A DNA stretch of 64,000 bases from Stomorhina lunata. Its lineage: Eukaryota > Arthropoda > Insecta > Diptera > Rhiniidae. The DNA is taken from contig OW121743.1 in assembly GCA_933228675.1 (NCBI GenBank), positions 61,014,639 to 61,078,638 on the forward strand, written 5' to 3'. Positions 11,901 to 22,679 of the stretch are shown here, in pieces. The position numbers and the translations under genes were made by a program. The notes under the pieces were generated by a model. The model saw nothing but the letters and a program-made list of their open reading frames with translations. It was not told the DNA's origin and made no database searches. Positions within the stretch are counted from its first letter, which is position 1, and each line of letters starts with the position of its first letter.

Positions 11901-14115
11901 AAAATTTTTTCTATAGAAAAATTTTCGTTAAAAAATTTTTTCTATAGAAAAATTTTCGTTAAAAAATTTTTTCTATAGAAAAATTTTCGAAAAATTTTTT
12001 TCTCTATAAAAAAATTTTAGTTAAATATATTTTTCTATAGAAAAATTTTCGTTAAATATATTTTTCTATAGAAAATTTTTCGTTAAATATATTTTCTGTA
12101 GAAAAATTTTAGTTAATTATATTTTTCTAAAGAAAAATTTTCGTTAAATATATTTTTCTATAGAAAAATTTTCGTTAAATATATTTTTCTATAAAAAAAT
12201 TTTCGTTAGAAATATTTTTCTATAGAAAAATTTTCGTTAGAAATATTTTTCTATAGAAAAGTTTTCGTTAGAAATATTTTTCTATAGAAAAATTTTCGTT
12301 AGAAATATTTTTCTATAGAAAAATTTTCGTTAGAAATATTTTTCTATAGAAAAATTTCCGTTAGAAATATTTTTCTATAGAAAAATTTTCGTTAGAAATA
12401 TTTTTCTATAGAAAAATTTTCGTTAGAAATATTTTTCTATAGAAAAATTTTCGTTAGAAATATTTTTCTATAGAAAAATTTTCGTTAGAAATATTTTTCT
12501 ATAGAAAAATTTTCGTTAGAAATATTTTTCTATGGAAAAATTTTCGTTAGAAATATTTTTCTATAGAAAAATTTTCGTTAGAAATATTTTTCTATAGAAA
12601 AATTTTCGTTAGAAATATTTTTCTATAGAAAAATTTTCGTTAGAAATATTTTTCTATAGAAAAATTTTCGTTAGAAATATTTTTCTATAGAAAAATTTTC
12701 GTTAGAAATATTTTTCTATAGAAAAATTTTCGTTAGAAATATTTTTCTATAGAAAAATTTTCGTTAGAAATATTTTTCTATAGAAAAATTTTCGTTAGAA
12801 ATATTTTTCTATAGAAAAATTTTCGTTAGAAATATTTTTCTATAGAAAAATTTTCGTTAGAAATATTTTTCTATAGAAAAATTTTCGTTAGAAATATTTT
12901 TCTATAGAAAAATTTTCGTTAGAAATATTTTTCTATAGAAAAATTTTCGTTAGAAATATTTTTCCATAGAAAAATTTTCGTTAGAAATATTTTTCTATAG
13001 AAAAATTTTCGTTAGAAATATTTTTCTATAGAAAAATTTTCGTTAGAAATATTTTTCTATAGAAAAATTTTCGTTAGAAATATTTTTCTATAGAAAAATT
13101 TTCGTTAGAAATATTTTTCTATAGAAAAATTTTCGTTAGAAATATTTTTCTATAGAAAAATTTTCGTTAGAAATATTTTTCTATAGAAAAATTTTCGTTA
13201 GAAATATTTTTCTATAGAAAAATTTTCGTTAGAAATATTTTTCTATAGAAAAATTTTCGTTAGAAATATTTTTCTATAGAAAAATTTTCGTTAGAAATAT
13301 TTTTCTATAGAAAAATTTTTGCTAGAAATATTTTTCTATAGAAAAATTTTCGCTAGAAATATTTTTCTGTAGAAAAATTTTCGTTAGAAATATTTTTCTA
13401 TAGAAAAATTTTCGTTAGAAATATTTTTCTATAGAAAAATTTTCGTTAGAAATATTTTTCTATAGAAAAATTTTCGTTAGAAATATTTTTCTATAGAAAA
13501 ATTTTCGTTAGAAATATTTTTCTATAGAAAAATTTTCGTTAGAAATATTTTTCTATAGAAAAATTTTCGTTAAATATATTTTTCTATAGAAAAATTTTCG
13601 TTAAATATATTTTTCAGTAAACAAATTTTTTTTCGTTAAATATATTTTTCTATAGAAAAATTTTCGTTAAATATATTTTCTATAGAAAAATTTTCGTTAA
13701 ATATATTTTTCTATAGAAAAATTTTCCTTAAATATATTTTTCTATAGAAAAATTTTCGTTAAATATATTTTTTTGTAGAAAAATTTTCGTTAAAAAATTT
13801 GTCTGTAGAAAATTTTTCTATAGAAAATATTTCGTTGTAATAAATTTTCTAAAAACAATTTTTCGTTATAAAAAATTTTATATAGAAAATTTTTCGTTAA
13901 CAAATTTGTTTCTTATTCATACAAATTATTTTTCTGTACAAAATTCTTCGTTAAAAAATTTCTATACAAAATTTTTCATTGAAAAATTAGTCCTTACAAA
14001 ATTTTTTATTAAAAAATTTCATTTAGCAAAAAATTTTCTATTTAATTTTTTTTTTTTAACGAAAAATTTACGGTACAAAATTTTTTTTTTACGAAAAGTT
14101 TTCTATAAAAAAAAT
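5930..14115. repeat. 31-bp AT-rich satellite array A (about 8.2 kb)
   Basis: Roughly 255 units with period 31 bp, each with the palindrome core TTTTCTATAGAAAA and a linker. Blocks differ: 5980-7540 has linker CGTTATAAAAAA; 7600-8390 CGTTAAAAAAATT; 8400-9430 is reversed, with linker TATTTCTAACG; 9430-10735 is reversed with TTTAACG or TTTTTTAACG linkers; 10740-13900 is again forward, mostly CGTTAGAAATA from 12200 to 13560. There are local segmental duplications (7540-8395 resembles 11190-12030; 10740-11140 resembles 13500-13900). The ends decay into diverged A/T runs. It fills most of the space between HAD genes 1 and 2. Reading frames in it are fortuitous. Confidence 0.95.
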
Positions 14116-14955
14116 TTTGAAAACGAACATTTTTTGGGATGCATTGACCGCTTATGGATCTTATGTGCATTGTTATCTTTCCAAATTCGAAAAATTTGTT
14201 TGTTTGCGATGGGAAGTCCCTTTTGGAAGACCCCTAATATGCTGTGATAATCAGACTCCTCATGGGTTAATTTAAAGCTGACCAGACTCTACATACCATG
14301 TCCAAATACTTAAATGGAATGAAACAAGCACGTGCTGCATGCAGCTAAGTAATTTGTTGCATACTAATAGATCAAAATAAATTTTTCAACTCAATTTGAC
14401 TACGACGCTCCACTTGTACTAATTAATTAAAATGCTTGAGGCAACTTAATGTCATCAAGAAAATCTAAATAAATTTAAACGTTTCTTTATTTCTACGAGT
14501 ATTTCTTTGTTATTGAAACTATTTTGATGGTAGCAAATATCAATTGTTTTAGAGAAGCACTTACGGCAGCTGTGCTTACAAATTAGGGTGGCTCAAGTTT
14601 CATATAGTTTTGTTTGAGCTTTTATGAGATCATAAATTTTCATATTTAATAAATGTGATACCATATATAAATATTTATGTAAATTTGTTGAGCTCTAACA
14701 ATTGCATATAAATAAAATAATACTAAAATTTTTGCAATAAAACAATGTAAAATCATTTGTAGTAATTGATATACTTACATGTAAATTATTTACACACAAT
14801 CTCTAAAGTAATTCAAATTTTTTAGTTGCATTTTAGACGTCCATCCATAGAGAACTAAATACACCTCAAACCCGAGTTTTGATTTTTATTTGATTTCATT
14901 CTATTCGGTTACACATTTAACAGTTGATGTGTTAATAATTTGTTGGCCTGAAAAA
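14116..14955. other. Single-copy DNA upstream of HAD gene 2
   Basis: About 840 bp of AT-rich, apparently non-repetitive DNA between the satellite and the start codon of gene 2. It must hold the promoter, but no convincing TATA box or initiator can be singled out. The open stretch at 13906-14247 spans the decayed satellite edge and is not a gene. Confidence 0.5.
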
Positions 14956-17900
14956 ATGTCTTGTCAATATTCGGAAACGTTTCTCCATAATTTAACGCTT
15001 GAAGAAAAACAAACATTTCTCGATTCTTTTGATTTGGTTTTCTGTGATATTGATGGTGGGTATTCACTTTTATTAAAGACTGACTTAATTATTTAAATAC
15101 TGATAGTTTTGAATTATTAAAAATGAATTCCAGGTGTTATTTGGCAAAATTTCTATGACGAAATACCTGGTTCAGCCGATGCCATCAAATATTTGCGTAA
15201 TATTGGCAAAAAAGTTGCATATGTAACGAATAATAGTATTTTATCGACACAAGATCAATTGAATAAATTTGCCAGCTGCGGTTTGGAAATTGAAGAGGTA
15301 ATCAATATAGACATAAGTGTTTGATAGTGAGTAATTAAAGTGAAATATAAAAACTGAATATTGCAAAAAGCGGGAATTTTTTGTATTGATCTGTACTATT
15401 TATGTGTTTTTTTTAAAATACGTGGGTTGCCTTTAATGGTTCCGACATCGAATTACTGTCCATTAGTATAGTTTAGCATTTCTGGATCTACGCCTATGAG
15501 CCTGAATATATGCAGCGGTCGGGAAGTCCTCCAAGCAAAAGAAAGTATTCAAAGTCGAAGCACTTCGAAGAAAATTCTAGCCTTTTTTAATAAATAAAAC
15601 ACATTAACGCACAAACAAACATATATTTCATGAGCACATGTGTTTGAATTAGCTTTCCCTCATTTGATAATCGTCTCCATTAGTTGCTTTCAAATTGGAG
15701 TAAAAACGGTATACTATTTTTTTATGGGACTTTTCAAAACGACCATACGCCAAATCAATCTATAAGAGTGCAACATCTTAATTTTTGAGAGTTTTTGATT
15801 TAACTCTTAATTTTACATAAAAATTTACTATAAAAACATTCATCATCATCAATGCCATTCGTAGAAGGTACCATGTAGTCGCTGATAAGACTTTGGGAGG
15901 CTGACAAGAAATTTAACTTTTGCATGTATTTGCTTTGATAGCCAGACACACAAAATCTCAAATTGTTTTGAATAAATGCTTTTAAGCTGAGGCTAAGTAA
16001 TTATTGATGAGAAGAAAAAACCAGCATAGCCTAAAACAAGTAAGAAAGTGCTATAGTCGATCAAGCCCGACCATACGATACCTGGGGTTAAAGGTGTTCT
16101 TTTTCCTGTATAAAGACAAATATTTGCTAAATTTTGCCGTCATACAAATATTTTCTCAAAACTTAGACATTTAAGCAGTTTCCGTCATTTGGACTTATAT
16201 GAGAGCAAGGGTCAAATGTGGACCGATTATCTCGAAATTTGACAAATTGATTACAGTTGTTACAAAAATTACGTTTGCAAAAATAAACTTAAAATTCTCA
16301 TTATCTTCAGATTTAAGAGCGTTTTAGTGATTTTGGTCTCATTTAGTTCGTTTTGACAGAAAAGCTATGGTCAAATTTGGACTGATTTCAACGAAATTTG
16401 GTACAGTGATTTTGGTTTACATAAGCAGAATCTGTTATAAATTTCATAAAAAGTATTGATATTTGTGGCCAATATATCAATTCCGGGAAGTGAGACCTAT
16501 GGGAGGTACTATAAATAATGGACGGATTTTAACGAATTTCAATAGCCATGGCCACGGGTCGGCGCAAAGAGAACAGAACAAAAAAGATAGTCCTTAGTGT
16601 TGCCGTTTTTTATACTTTTAACTTAAACAGGTATTTTTTTCAACGTTAGAACTACAACGTTTTAAAAAGAAAAAGTTTTCTAATCCATTTTTTAAAAATA
16701 TTTTTATCAAAAATTTTTCTATAGAAAATTATTTTATCAAAAATTCTTCTATAGAAAATTTTTTTAACAAAATTTTTCTATAGAAAATTTATTTATCAAA
16801 AATTTTTCTACAGATAATTTTTTTATCAAAAAATTTTCTATAGACAATTTTTATCAAAAATTTTTCTATAGAGAATTTCTTTATCAAACATTTTTCTATG
16901 GAAAATTTTTTATCAAAAATTTTTCTATAGAAAATTTTTTTATCAAAAATGTTTCTATAGAAAATTTTTTTTATAAAAAATGTTTCTATAGACAATTTTT
17001 TGATCAAACATTTTTCTATAGACAATTTTTTTATCAAAAATTTTTTATCAAAATGTTTCTATAGAAAATTTCTTTATCAAAAATTTTTCTATGGAAAATT
17101 TTTTATCAAAATTTTTTATCAAAAATTCATCTATAGAAAATTTTTTTATCAAAAATTTTTCTATAGAAAATTTATTTATCAAACATTTTTTTACTGATAA
17201 TTCTTTTTTTCAAAAATTTTTCTATAGACAATTTTTATCAAAAATGTCTCTATAGAAAATTTCTTTATCAAAAATTTTTCTATGGACAATTTTTTGTCAA
17301 AAATTTTTCTATAGAAATTTTTTTTTATCAAAAATGTTTCTATAGAATTTTTTTTTATAAAAAATGTTTCTATAGAAAATTTTTTTATCAAAAATATTGC
17401 TATAGACAATTTTTTTGATCAAACATTTTTCTATAGACAATTTTTTTACCAAACATTTTTCTATCAAAATGTTTCTATAGAAAATTTCTTTATCAAAAAT
17501 TTTTCTATGGAATATTTTTAATCAAAAATTTTTCTATAGAAAATTTTTTATTAAAAATTTTTCTATAGAAAATTTTTTTTTATCAAAAATTTTTCTATGG
17601 AAATTTTTTTTATCAAAAATTTTTCAATGGAAAATTTTTTATTAAAAATTTTTCTATATAAATTTTTTTATCAAAAATTTTTCTATAGAAATTTTTTTTA
17701 TCAAAAATGTTTCTATAGAAAATTCTTTTTTTTTTATCAAAAATGTTACTATAGAAAATTTTTTTATCAAAAATGTTTCTATAGAATTCTTTTTTATAAA
17801 AATCTTTTTTATAAAAATTTTTCTATGGAAAATTTTTTTATCAAAAATTTTTCTATGGAAAATTTTTTATTAAAAATTTTTCACTAGAAAATTTCTTTAT

Positions 17901-20419
17901 CAAAAATTTTTCTATGGAAAATTTTTTATCAAAAATTTTTATCAAAATTTTTTATCAAAAATTTTTCTATGGAAAAGTTTTTTATCGAAAATTTTTCTAT
18001 GGAAAATTTTTTTTTAAATGTTTCTATAGAAAATTTTATTCTCAAAAATTTTTCAATAGAAAATTTTTTTTTCCAAAAATGTTACTATAGAAAATTTTTT
18101 TATCATAAATTTTTTTATAGAAGATTTGAACATTTTTTCATATAAAAATATTTTTATCGAAAATTTTTACAATTTTTTATCAAAAATTTTTCTATGGAAA
18201 AGTTTTTTATCGAAAATTTTTCTATGGAAAATTTTTTTTTAAATGTTTCTATAGAAAATTTTATTCTCAAAAATTTTTCAATAGAAAATTTTTTTTTCCA
18301 AAAATGTTACTATAGAAAATTTTTTTATCATAAATTTTTTTATAGAAGATTTGAACATTTTTTCATATAAAAATATTTTTATCGAAAATTTTTACAGAAA
18401 AATATTTTTATCGAAAAAAATTTCTATATAATATAATTTGTATCGAACAATTTTCCAAAGAAAAATACTTATATTAGAAATGTTTCTATAAAAAAAATTT
18501 TGGATCAAAAATATGTAAAATTGTTTAATATTAGAATTTATTTCTGTTTTGAAAAATATTTATAAAAATATTCCCAATACATACAAAAATAATAGTGTGG
18601 TGGCAACAATGTTCGAGATTATATTTCTTTGTTCTCTCGAACCATGTATTTTGTTGCTACAAATTGAATATTGATTTGTTTCTTGCCTTTTTTGTTTTTG
18701 TCTGTTCTTAAATAAAGCGGCACAAACGAACTCTGTTAACATCCAAATTATAACTGAATGATTTTAATACTCATTTTCTGGTGGTAAGGGATGGCGGTAT
18801 GGGCTGCCTACTTCTGATTATATCCATCGGCATTAGTTACACAAGTCAGAAAAAATTTTACGGCATGAGGTTTGGTGACCAAATCCGAAAACGACAAAAA
18901 AATTTTTGGACAAAAAAATTTTCTATAGCAAAATTTTTGACAAAAAAATTTTCTATAGCAAAATTTTTGACAAAAAAATTTTCTATAGAAAAATTTTTGA
19001 TAAAAAAAATTTTTATAGAAAAATTTTTGACAAAAAAATTTTCTATAGAAAAATTTTTGACAAAAAAATTTTCTATAGAAAAATTTTTGACAAACAAATT
19101 TTCTATAGAAAAATTTTTGACAAAGAAATTTTCTATAGAAAAATTTTTGACAAAAAAATTTTCTATAGAAAAACTTTTAACAAGAAAATTTTCTATAGAA
19201 AAATTTTTGAAAAAAAAAATTTCTATAGAAATATTTTTGACAAAAAAATTTTTTATAAAAAAAATTTTGACAAAAAAATTTTCTATACAAAAATTTTTGA
19301 CAAAAAAATTTTCTATAGAAAAATTTTTGACAAAAAATTTTTTTATAGAAAAATGTTTGACAAAAAATTTTTCTATAGAAAAATTTTCTATGGAAAAATT
19401 TTTAACAACAAAATTTTCTATAGAAAAATTTTGGACAAAAAATCTGCTATAGAAAAATTTTTGACAAAAATTTTTCTATAGAAAAATTTTTGATAAAAAT
19501 ATAAAAAAAAATGAAGTAGAAAACTTTTTCTTTTAAAACGTTAGAACTACACATTGAAAAAAATACCTATTTTAGTTAAAAGTATAAAAAACAGCAACTC
19601 TACCGACTATTTTTTTGCTTTCTTCTCTTTGCGCCAACCCATGGATATAATCGAATAATTTGAAAGTAAATATTATAAATTCTAGTAATTTAAATTTTTT
19701 CCAGAACGATTTGATTCATCCAGCCAAAAACATTTGCGATTACCTTCAAATGGAAAATTTTGAAGGACTCATTTTATGCTTTGCCTCTAGCATCTTTAAG
19801 GAGCACTTACGGGAGCGTGGCTTTCAACTAGTAGAAGAGGTGTGTATTCACTTGTACCATATAGTAAAATTACTTTTAATTACAATTAACTTTTTTCCCT
19901 CAGGATGAACGCTTTATCAAAAATGGCTCCTTGGCCGATCTTTACCGGGCTATTTATAGTAACGAGCCAGTGAATGCTGTAATAATCGACGTCGACTTTA
20001 ACTTGACCGGCTGGAAGTTAATGAGAGCTCAAGTGCATTTAAAAAATCCCGAATGTTTATTTATTGCCGGAGCTGCAGATCCTCAAATACCCTTTGGCGG
20101 AAATGAGCTAATAGGACCGGGAGCATATATCAAAATCCTCGAGGATGCAACACATATTAAAGCAAAGATATTTGGTAAACCTGGTAAAGAGCTGGGTGAA
20201 CTTTTGTTCAGAGCTTTTGATATTGATGATCCTCAAAGGGTGCTAATGCTGGGTGATAGCATGAAGAGTGATATAGGTTTTGGGAAAATGTGTGGCTTTC
20301 AGACATTGCTGGTGCTAACGGGTGGCACTAAGCAAGAGGATTTGGAGAGTATTCTAACAGAAGAAAGCAGGCCGGATTATATAGTGCAAAAGTTAGCGGA
20401 TTTAAATGATTTAATTTAA
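14956..20419 (+). CDS. HAD-superfamily phosphatase (AUM/PGP type), gene 2, complete
   Basis: Four exons: 14956-15055, 15134-15297, 19705-19839, 19904-20419, total 915 nt, 304 residues, the usual length for this family. All junctions are GT-AG and in phase. Start chosen at MSCQYSETF because it aligns with the start of gene 3; an earlier in-frame ATG at 14890 only adds an unrelated leader. Motifs: FCDIDGVIW (motif I; the first Asp is the phospho-accepting nucleophile, the second the general acid/base), VTNNS (motif II), FGKPGKE (motif III Lys) and GDSMKSD (motif IV). The C2a cap lies between motifs II and III. Predicted Mg-dependent cytosolic phosphatase for small phosphoesters such as phosphoglycolate or p-nitrophenyl phosphate; true substrate unknown. 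Intron 2 is 4.4 kb and contains a GTCY-type repeat and a complete foldback element. An ATTAAA at about 20459 is a likely poly(A) signal, so its 3' UTR overlaps gene 3's on the other strand. Confidence 0.9.
15298..16025 (+). other. Intron 2 of gene 2, unassigned part
   Basis: First 730 bp of the long intron. No repeat family seen elsewhere in the window is recognisable and there is no open frame. Two fragments have higher GC than the surroundings (about 15420-15560). Confidence 0.5.
16026..16553 (-). repeat. GTCY-type dispersed repeat, truncated copy
   Basis: Reverse-oriented relative of 42835-43632. It starts with the terminal hairpin block (tatagtcgatcaagcccgac), then ctgtataaagacaaatattt, then ccgggaagtgagacctat, and stops abruptly at the left end of the foldback element, which seems to have inserted in it or removed its remainder. 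The GTCY microsatellite part is missing. Confidence 0.7.
16690..18530. repeat. ~30-bp array B, left arm of the foldback element
   Basis: About 60 diverged units of the form TTTATCAAAAA plus TTTTTCTATAGAAAA. A stretch of about 225 bp beginning near 17946 is duplicated in tandem (the landmark ggaaaagttttttatcg occurs at 17971 and 18196). Open frames such as 16789-17037 are only multiples of the repeat. Confidence 0.9.
18531..18895. other. Loop of the foldback element
   Basis: Non-repetitive centre. Its first 70 bp (ttagaatttatttctg ... attcccaatac ... aatagtgtggt) recur, diverged, at 63675-63752 right after array G, so arrays B and G belong to the same element family. No convincing coding frame; the 60-codon minus frame 18560-18742 is not conserved-looking. 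Confidence 0.7.
18900..19505. repeat. 30-bp array C, right arm of the foldback element
   Basis: About 20 regular units: GACAAAAAAA plus TTTTCTATAGAAAAATTTTT, the reverse complement of the array B unit with C for T in the linker. Because 30 is a multiple of three and no stops occur, two plus-strand frames (18781-19452, 18906-19481) and one minus frame stay open, coding for decapeptide repeats such as FSIEKFLTKK. I regard them as fortuitous. Confidence 0.9.
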
Positions 20420-20476
20420 TTTTAATTACAAACATAAAAATATATTATTTAATATTATTATTAAAGTATAGAAAAT

Positions 20477-22282
20477 TTAAACATTACTTTTATTTAAATC
20501 TTTCATAAACTCCACAAAATCTGCCATACTTTGAGCATAATAACTAGGAATCAGATTTGGTTCAGTTTGAGCCATCATCTCGTCATGAGAACAACCCCCG
20601 CTGAGTACTAGAAGACTCTGAAAACCACAATTGGTGGCAAATCGTACATCCTGTTCCAACATATCACCAATCATTAAAACACGATCCGGCGAAGGTATAT
20701 GTAAACGTTGTGTTAAGAGTTCTGCTAAAGCTTTGCCAGGTTTGCCAAAAGTTAACATCTCCTGGCGGCTGGTTTCCTGCAAGAGTTTGACAAAACCACC
20801 GGGACCCAAAACTGAGAAATCCTTGGTAACCGGCAACATATAATCCGTAGCACCAGATATCAGTAGACAATCGGGTTGACGTAAATACAAATTTGCCTTC
20901 ATCAATTTAAGAAAAGATAAATTGAAGTCGAAATCTAGAATAACAGCTTTGACGGGTTGACGATCCATTACATGACTCATGGCCTCGGTAAGGGATTCAT
21001 TTAGGATAACATTCGGCTGAAATAAAGAAAAAATATTAAATTAAAAAGTTTTACTGTAGTGTATTGCACTAAGATCCCCATTTATTAGTTTTTTGATAAA
21101 ACCAAAAAATGTTGGTGGGGAAACCTTTCCTCGACGCGTTTCGATTTTTGGTTAGGCCAACTCATCAGGAAGATTATCCCTAATTCTAGACAAAGCAAAA
21201 ACCATACATTATATCTTATTTGCGGGACAGAATAAATAAGAATTATTGCGTTCAACAATTATCAACATAAAGTGAAGGTTATCATCTGAACAGAAACACA
21301 CAAGAATTTTTCAGTTTTATCTTTTCTTTATTTCCCACACTTTTGTTGTTGCTTTGTTGGCGACTAAGGCAAAAATGCTATAAAGGGGGTTCAAAAAAAG
21401 ATTTAAATAAACAAAATTTATTTATTTTAAAACTTGGCACAGGTGAAGCCGTATATTTATTAAAAAGGTGTTTTCAAAAATTTTGGGACGTCAAATATTT
21501 AATTAAAAAGTTTTACTGTAGTGTATTGCACTAAGATCCCAATTTATTACAATTATTTATTATTGTAATAAACAGTTTTATGATAAAACCAAAACGAATC
21601 GCGTCGAGGAAATGTTTCCCCACCAACATTTTTTGGTTTTATCAAAAAGCTATTTATTACAATAATAAATAATTGTAATAAATTGGGATCTTAGTGCAAT
21701 ACACTACAGTTAATGTTTTTAAAAAATTATAGTTTTCTTCAATTTAATCTTTAAACTTAAGCTCTTACCGCTTCATGCAACTGAAAGCCAGCTTCTCGCA
21801 AGCCATTCCTAAAGCCCTCGGTAGCCATTGCATAAATTAGACCCTCAAACTTGATGCTTTTTAAATATTCTGTAATACTTTTAAGTGGATGCATGATATT
21901 TTCCTGGAATATATAAAATTTGCTTCTTTCATTAAACAACTTTTCGATTTTATGTGATCAAAACCTACAGCTTCTATCTCGATACCAGCAGCACACAACT
22001 TCTTAACGCACTCCTCCTCGCCCCTTACACTGTTATTGGTAATAAAGGTTAAGTGTTTACCCATATGTCGAAGTTCCTTAAATCCCTCTGGAGCTCCTTT
22101 GATTTTGTGGGATAAAGTCCATACCACACCTGTTTTATTTAATAAAAACATTACAAATTTTTAAATTTTTATAGTTTTTGAAATTTAAACTTTCCATCAA
22201 TATCCGAAAATATATGATCAAAGGAATCCAAAAATTTGCGTTTTTCTTCGCTAGTCAGACTTAAGATATTTCTACGTGACAT
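20477..22282 (-). CDS. HAD-superfamily phosphatase (AUM/PGP type), gene 3
   Basis: Four exons read from the right: 22195-22282, 21969-22129, 21769-21903, 20477-21016; total 924 nt, 307 residues. Exons 2-4 join by GT-AG at the same positions and phases as in gene 2. Motifs: FSDIDG then VVW (motif I), ITNNS (motif II), FGKPGKA (motif III) and GDMLEQD (motif IV), so all catalytic positions are kept. Start MSRRNILSLTSEEKRKF aligns with gene 2; an acceptor-like TGCAG just upstream (22286-22290) suggests a 5' UTR intron. Oddity: phase and homology require the first intron to begin directly after 22195, where the dinucleotide is GA (22194-22193), not GT; the nearest GT lies four bases inside and would break the frame. 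This may be a rare GA-AG intron, a sequencing error, or a recent splice mutation. The gene converges on gene 2 with 57 bp between stop codons. The 752-bp last intron holds two repeat insertions including a hammerhead motif. Confidence 0.85.
21053..21181 (-). repeat. Fragment of a hammerhead-bearing dispersed repeat
   Basis: Lies in the last intron of gene 3. On the minus strand it reads from a ggataatcttcctgatgag block through cgaaacgcgtcgagg, accaacattttttgg and gggatcttagtgcaatac to ctacagt. The same succession occurs, diverged, at about 62307-62460 (+). Partial pieces form the palindromic element at 21515-21710. Hammerhead motifs with a short palindromic stem III are known from the LTRs of Penelope-like elements; that origin is an inference, since no reverse transcriptase is present. 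Confidence 0.6.
21128..21173 (-). ncRNA. Hammerhead ribozyme motif (type I, degenerate stem II)
   Basis: Minus strand: stem I 5' strand TCTTC, core CTGATGA (21168-21162), helix II region, core GAAA (21142-21139), short stem III ACGCGT, cleavage-site C (21133), stem I 3' strand GAGGA. Stem I pairs over 5 bp with one G-U. Helix II is weak (TTGG/CCAA with four unpaired bases), so activity is doubtful, but the core is intact and the better copy is at 62312-62357. Confidence 0.6.
21515..21710. repeat. Palindromic MITE-like element in gene 3 intron
   Basis: 196 bp with perfect ~56-bp terminal inverted repeats starting ACTGTAGTGTATTGCACTAA. The centre contains cgaatcgcgtcgaggaaa and accaacattttttgg, that is, the right half of the hammerhead-bearing repeat with a GAAT in place of GAAA. 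No target duplication is obvious; the 13 bp before it (attaaaaagtttt) also precede the fragment at 21053, suggesting local duplication. Confidence 0.8.
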
Positions 22283-22439
22283 GGCCTGCAATGGGAGAAT
22301 TAATAAAAATGGGTTAAAGTTTTCTATGTTTATGTAAAAAAATAATGTTGGTAAAATTTTTCCTACAGATCTTGTCGAGATTCGACTGACATGAAGTCCA
22401 GCAGTCACCAAGAAAGTTAACTTTTAGACCGAAAATTAT

Positions 22440-22640
22440 GGTCATGTTGTGGCTTAGTTAGCACGACCACTACTAAGCATAAAATATAACATTAAGCCTG
22501 GGTTCAAACCCCGTTCACATCAATATCAATTTTTGTAATTATTAATTTCTATTAAAATTATTAATGCTATGGTCATCCTCTAACTGCAGTAAGAATGCAG
22601 CATTAGCACGTCGTCGATGTAAAAAACATAAAATTGGCGA
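22440..22640 (+). mobile_element. tRNA-derived SINE-like element
   Basis: A box-like TGGCTTAGTTAGCA at 22450-22463 and B box GGTTCAAACCCC at 22501-22512, about 40 bp apart as in tRNA promoters, followed by an AT-rich stretch and a gcagtaagaatgcagcatt block that resembles the SINE inside array E (28616-28875). It does not fold as a functional tRNA (no matching acceptor strands). It lies just upstream of gene 3. Confidence 0.6.
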
Positions 22641-22679
22641 AAGAACAAAAAAGCTTAACAAGAAATGGCTAAAGTTTAA

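Larger units (their letters stand above)
16554..19642. mobile_element. Foldback (FB-like) element inside intron 2 of gene 2
   Basis: About 3.1 kb bounded by inverted repeats of about 130 bp: 16554-16685 (starting ACGGGTCGGCGCAAAGAGAA) and 19512-19642 (reverse complement starting ATGGGTTGGCGCAAAGAGAA); both also share a block ttttttatacttttaact and an AACGTT / AAAAAGTTTTCTA block. Inside each end lies a tandem array of ~30-bp units in opposite orientation (16690-18530 and 18900-19505), separated by a non-repeat loop of about 370 bp. This is the layout of Drosophila Foldback transposons, whose long inverted ends consist of short tandem repeats including a 31-bp unit. No transposase is encoded. 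Sequence relationship to Drosophila FB is not shown; the call rests on architecture. Confidence 0.75.

Noticed and set aside
5930..14115. CRISPR-like array
   Set aside because: Units are contiguous 31-bp satellite repeats without unique spacers, in a eukaryotic context with introns.
16789..17887. Several 65-96-codon K/I/F-rich frames
   Set aside because: Chance frames in array B; the same applies to 62789-63391 in array G.
18781..19481. Two plus-strand frames (223 and 191 codons) with lysine-rich decapeptide repeats
   Set aside because: They arise because array C has a 30-bp period. They lie in an intron of gene 2, are overlapped by an open minus frame, and encode nothing recognisable.
20631..20870. 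Frames on either strand overlapping gene 3 exon 4
   Set aside because: Shadows of the true coding frame, which contains the GKP and GDxxxxD motifs.
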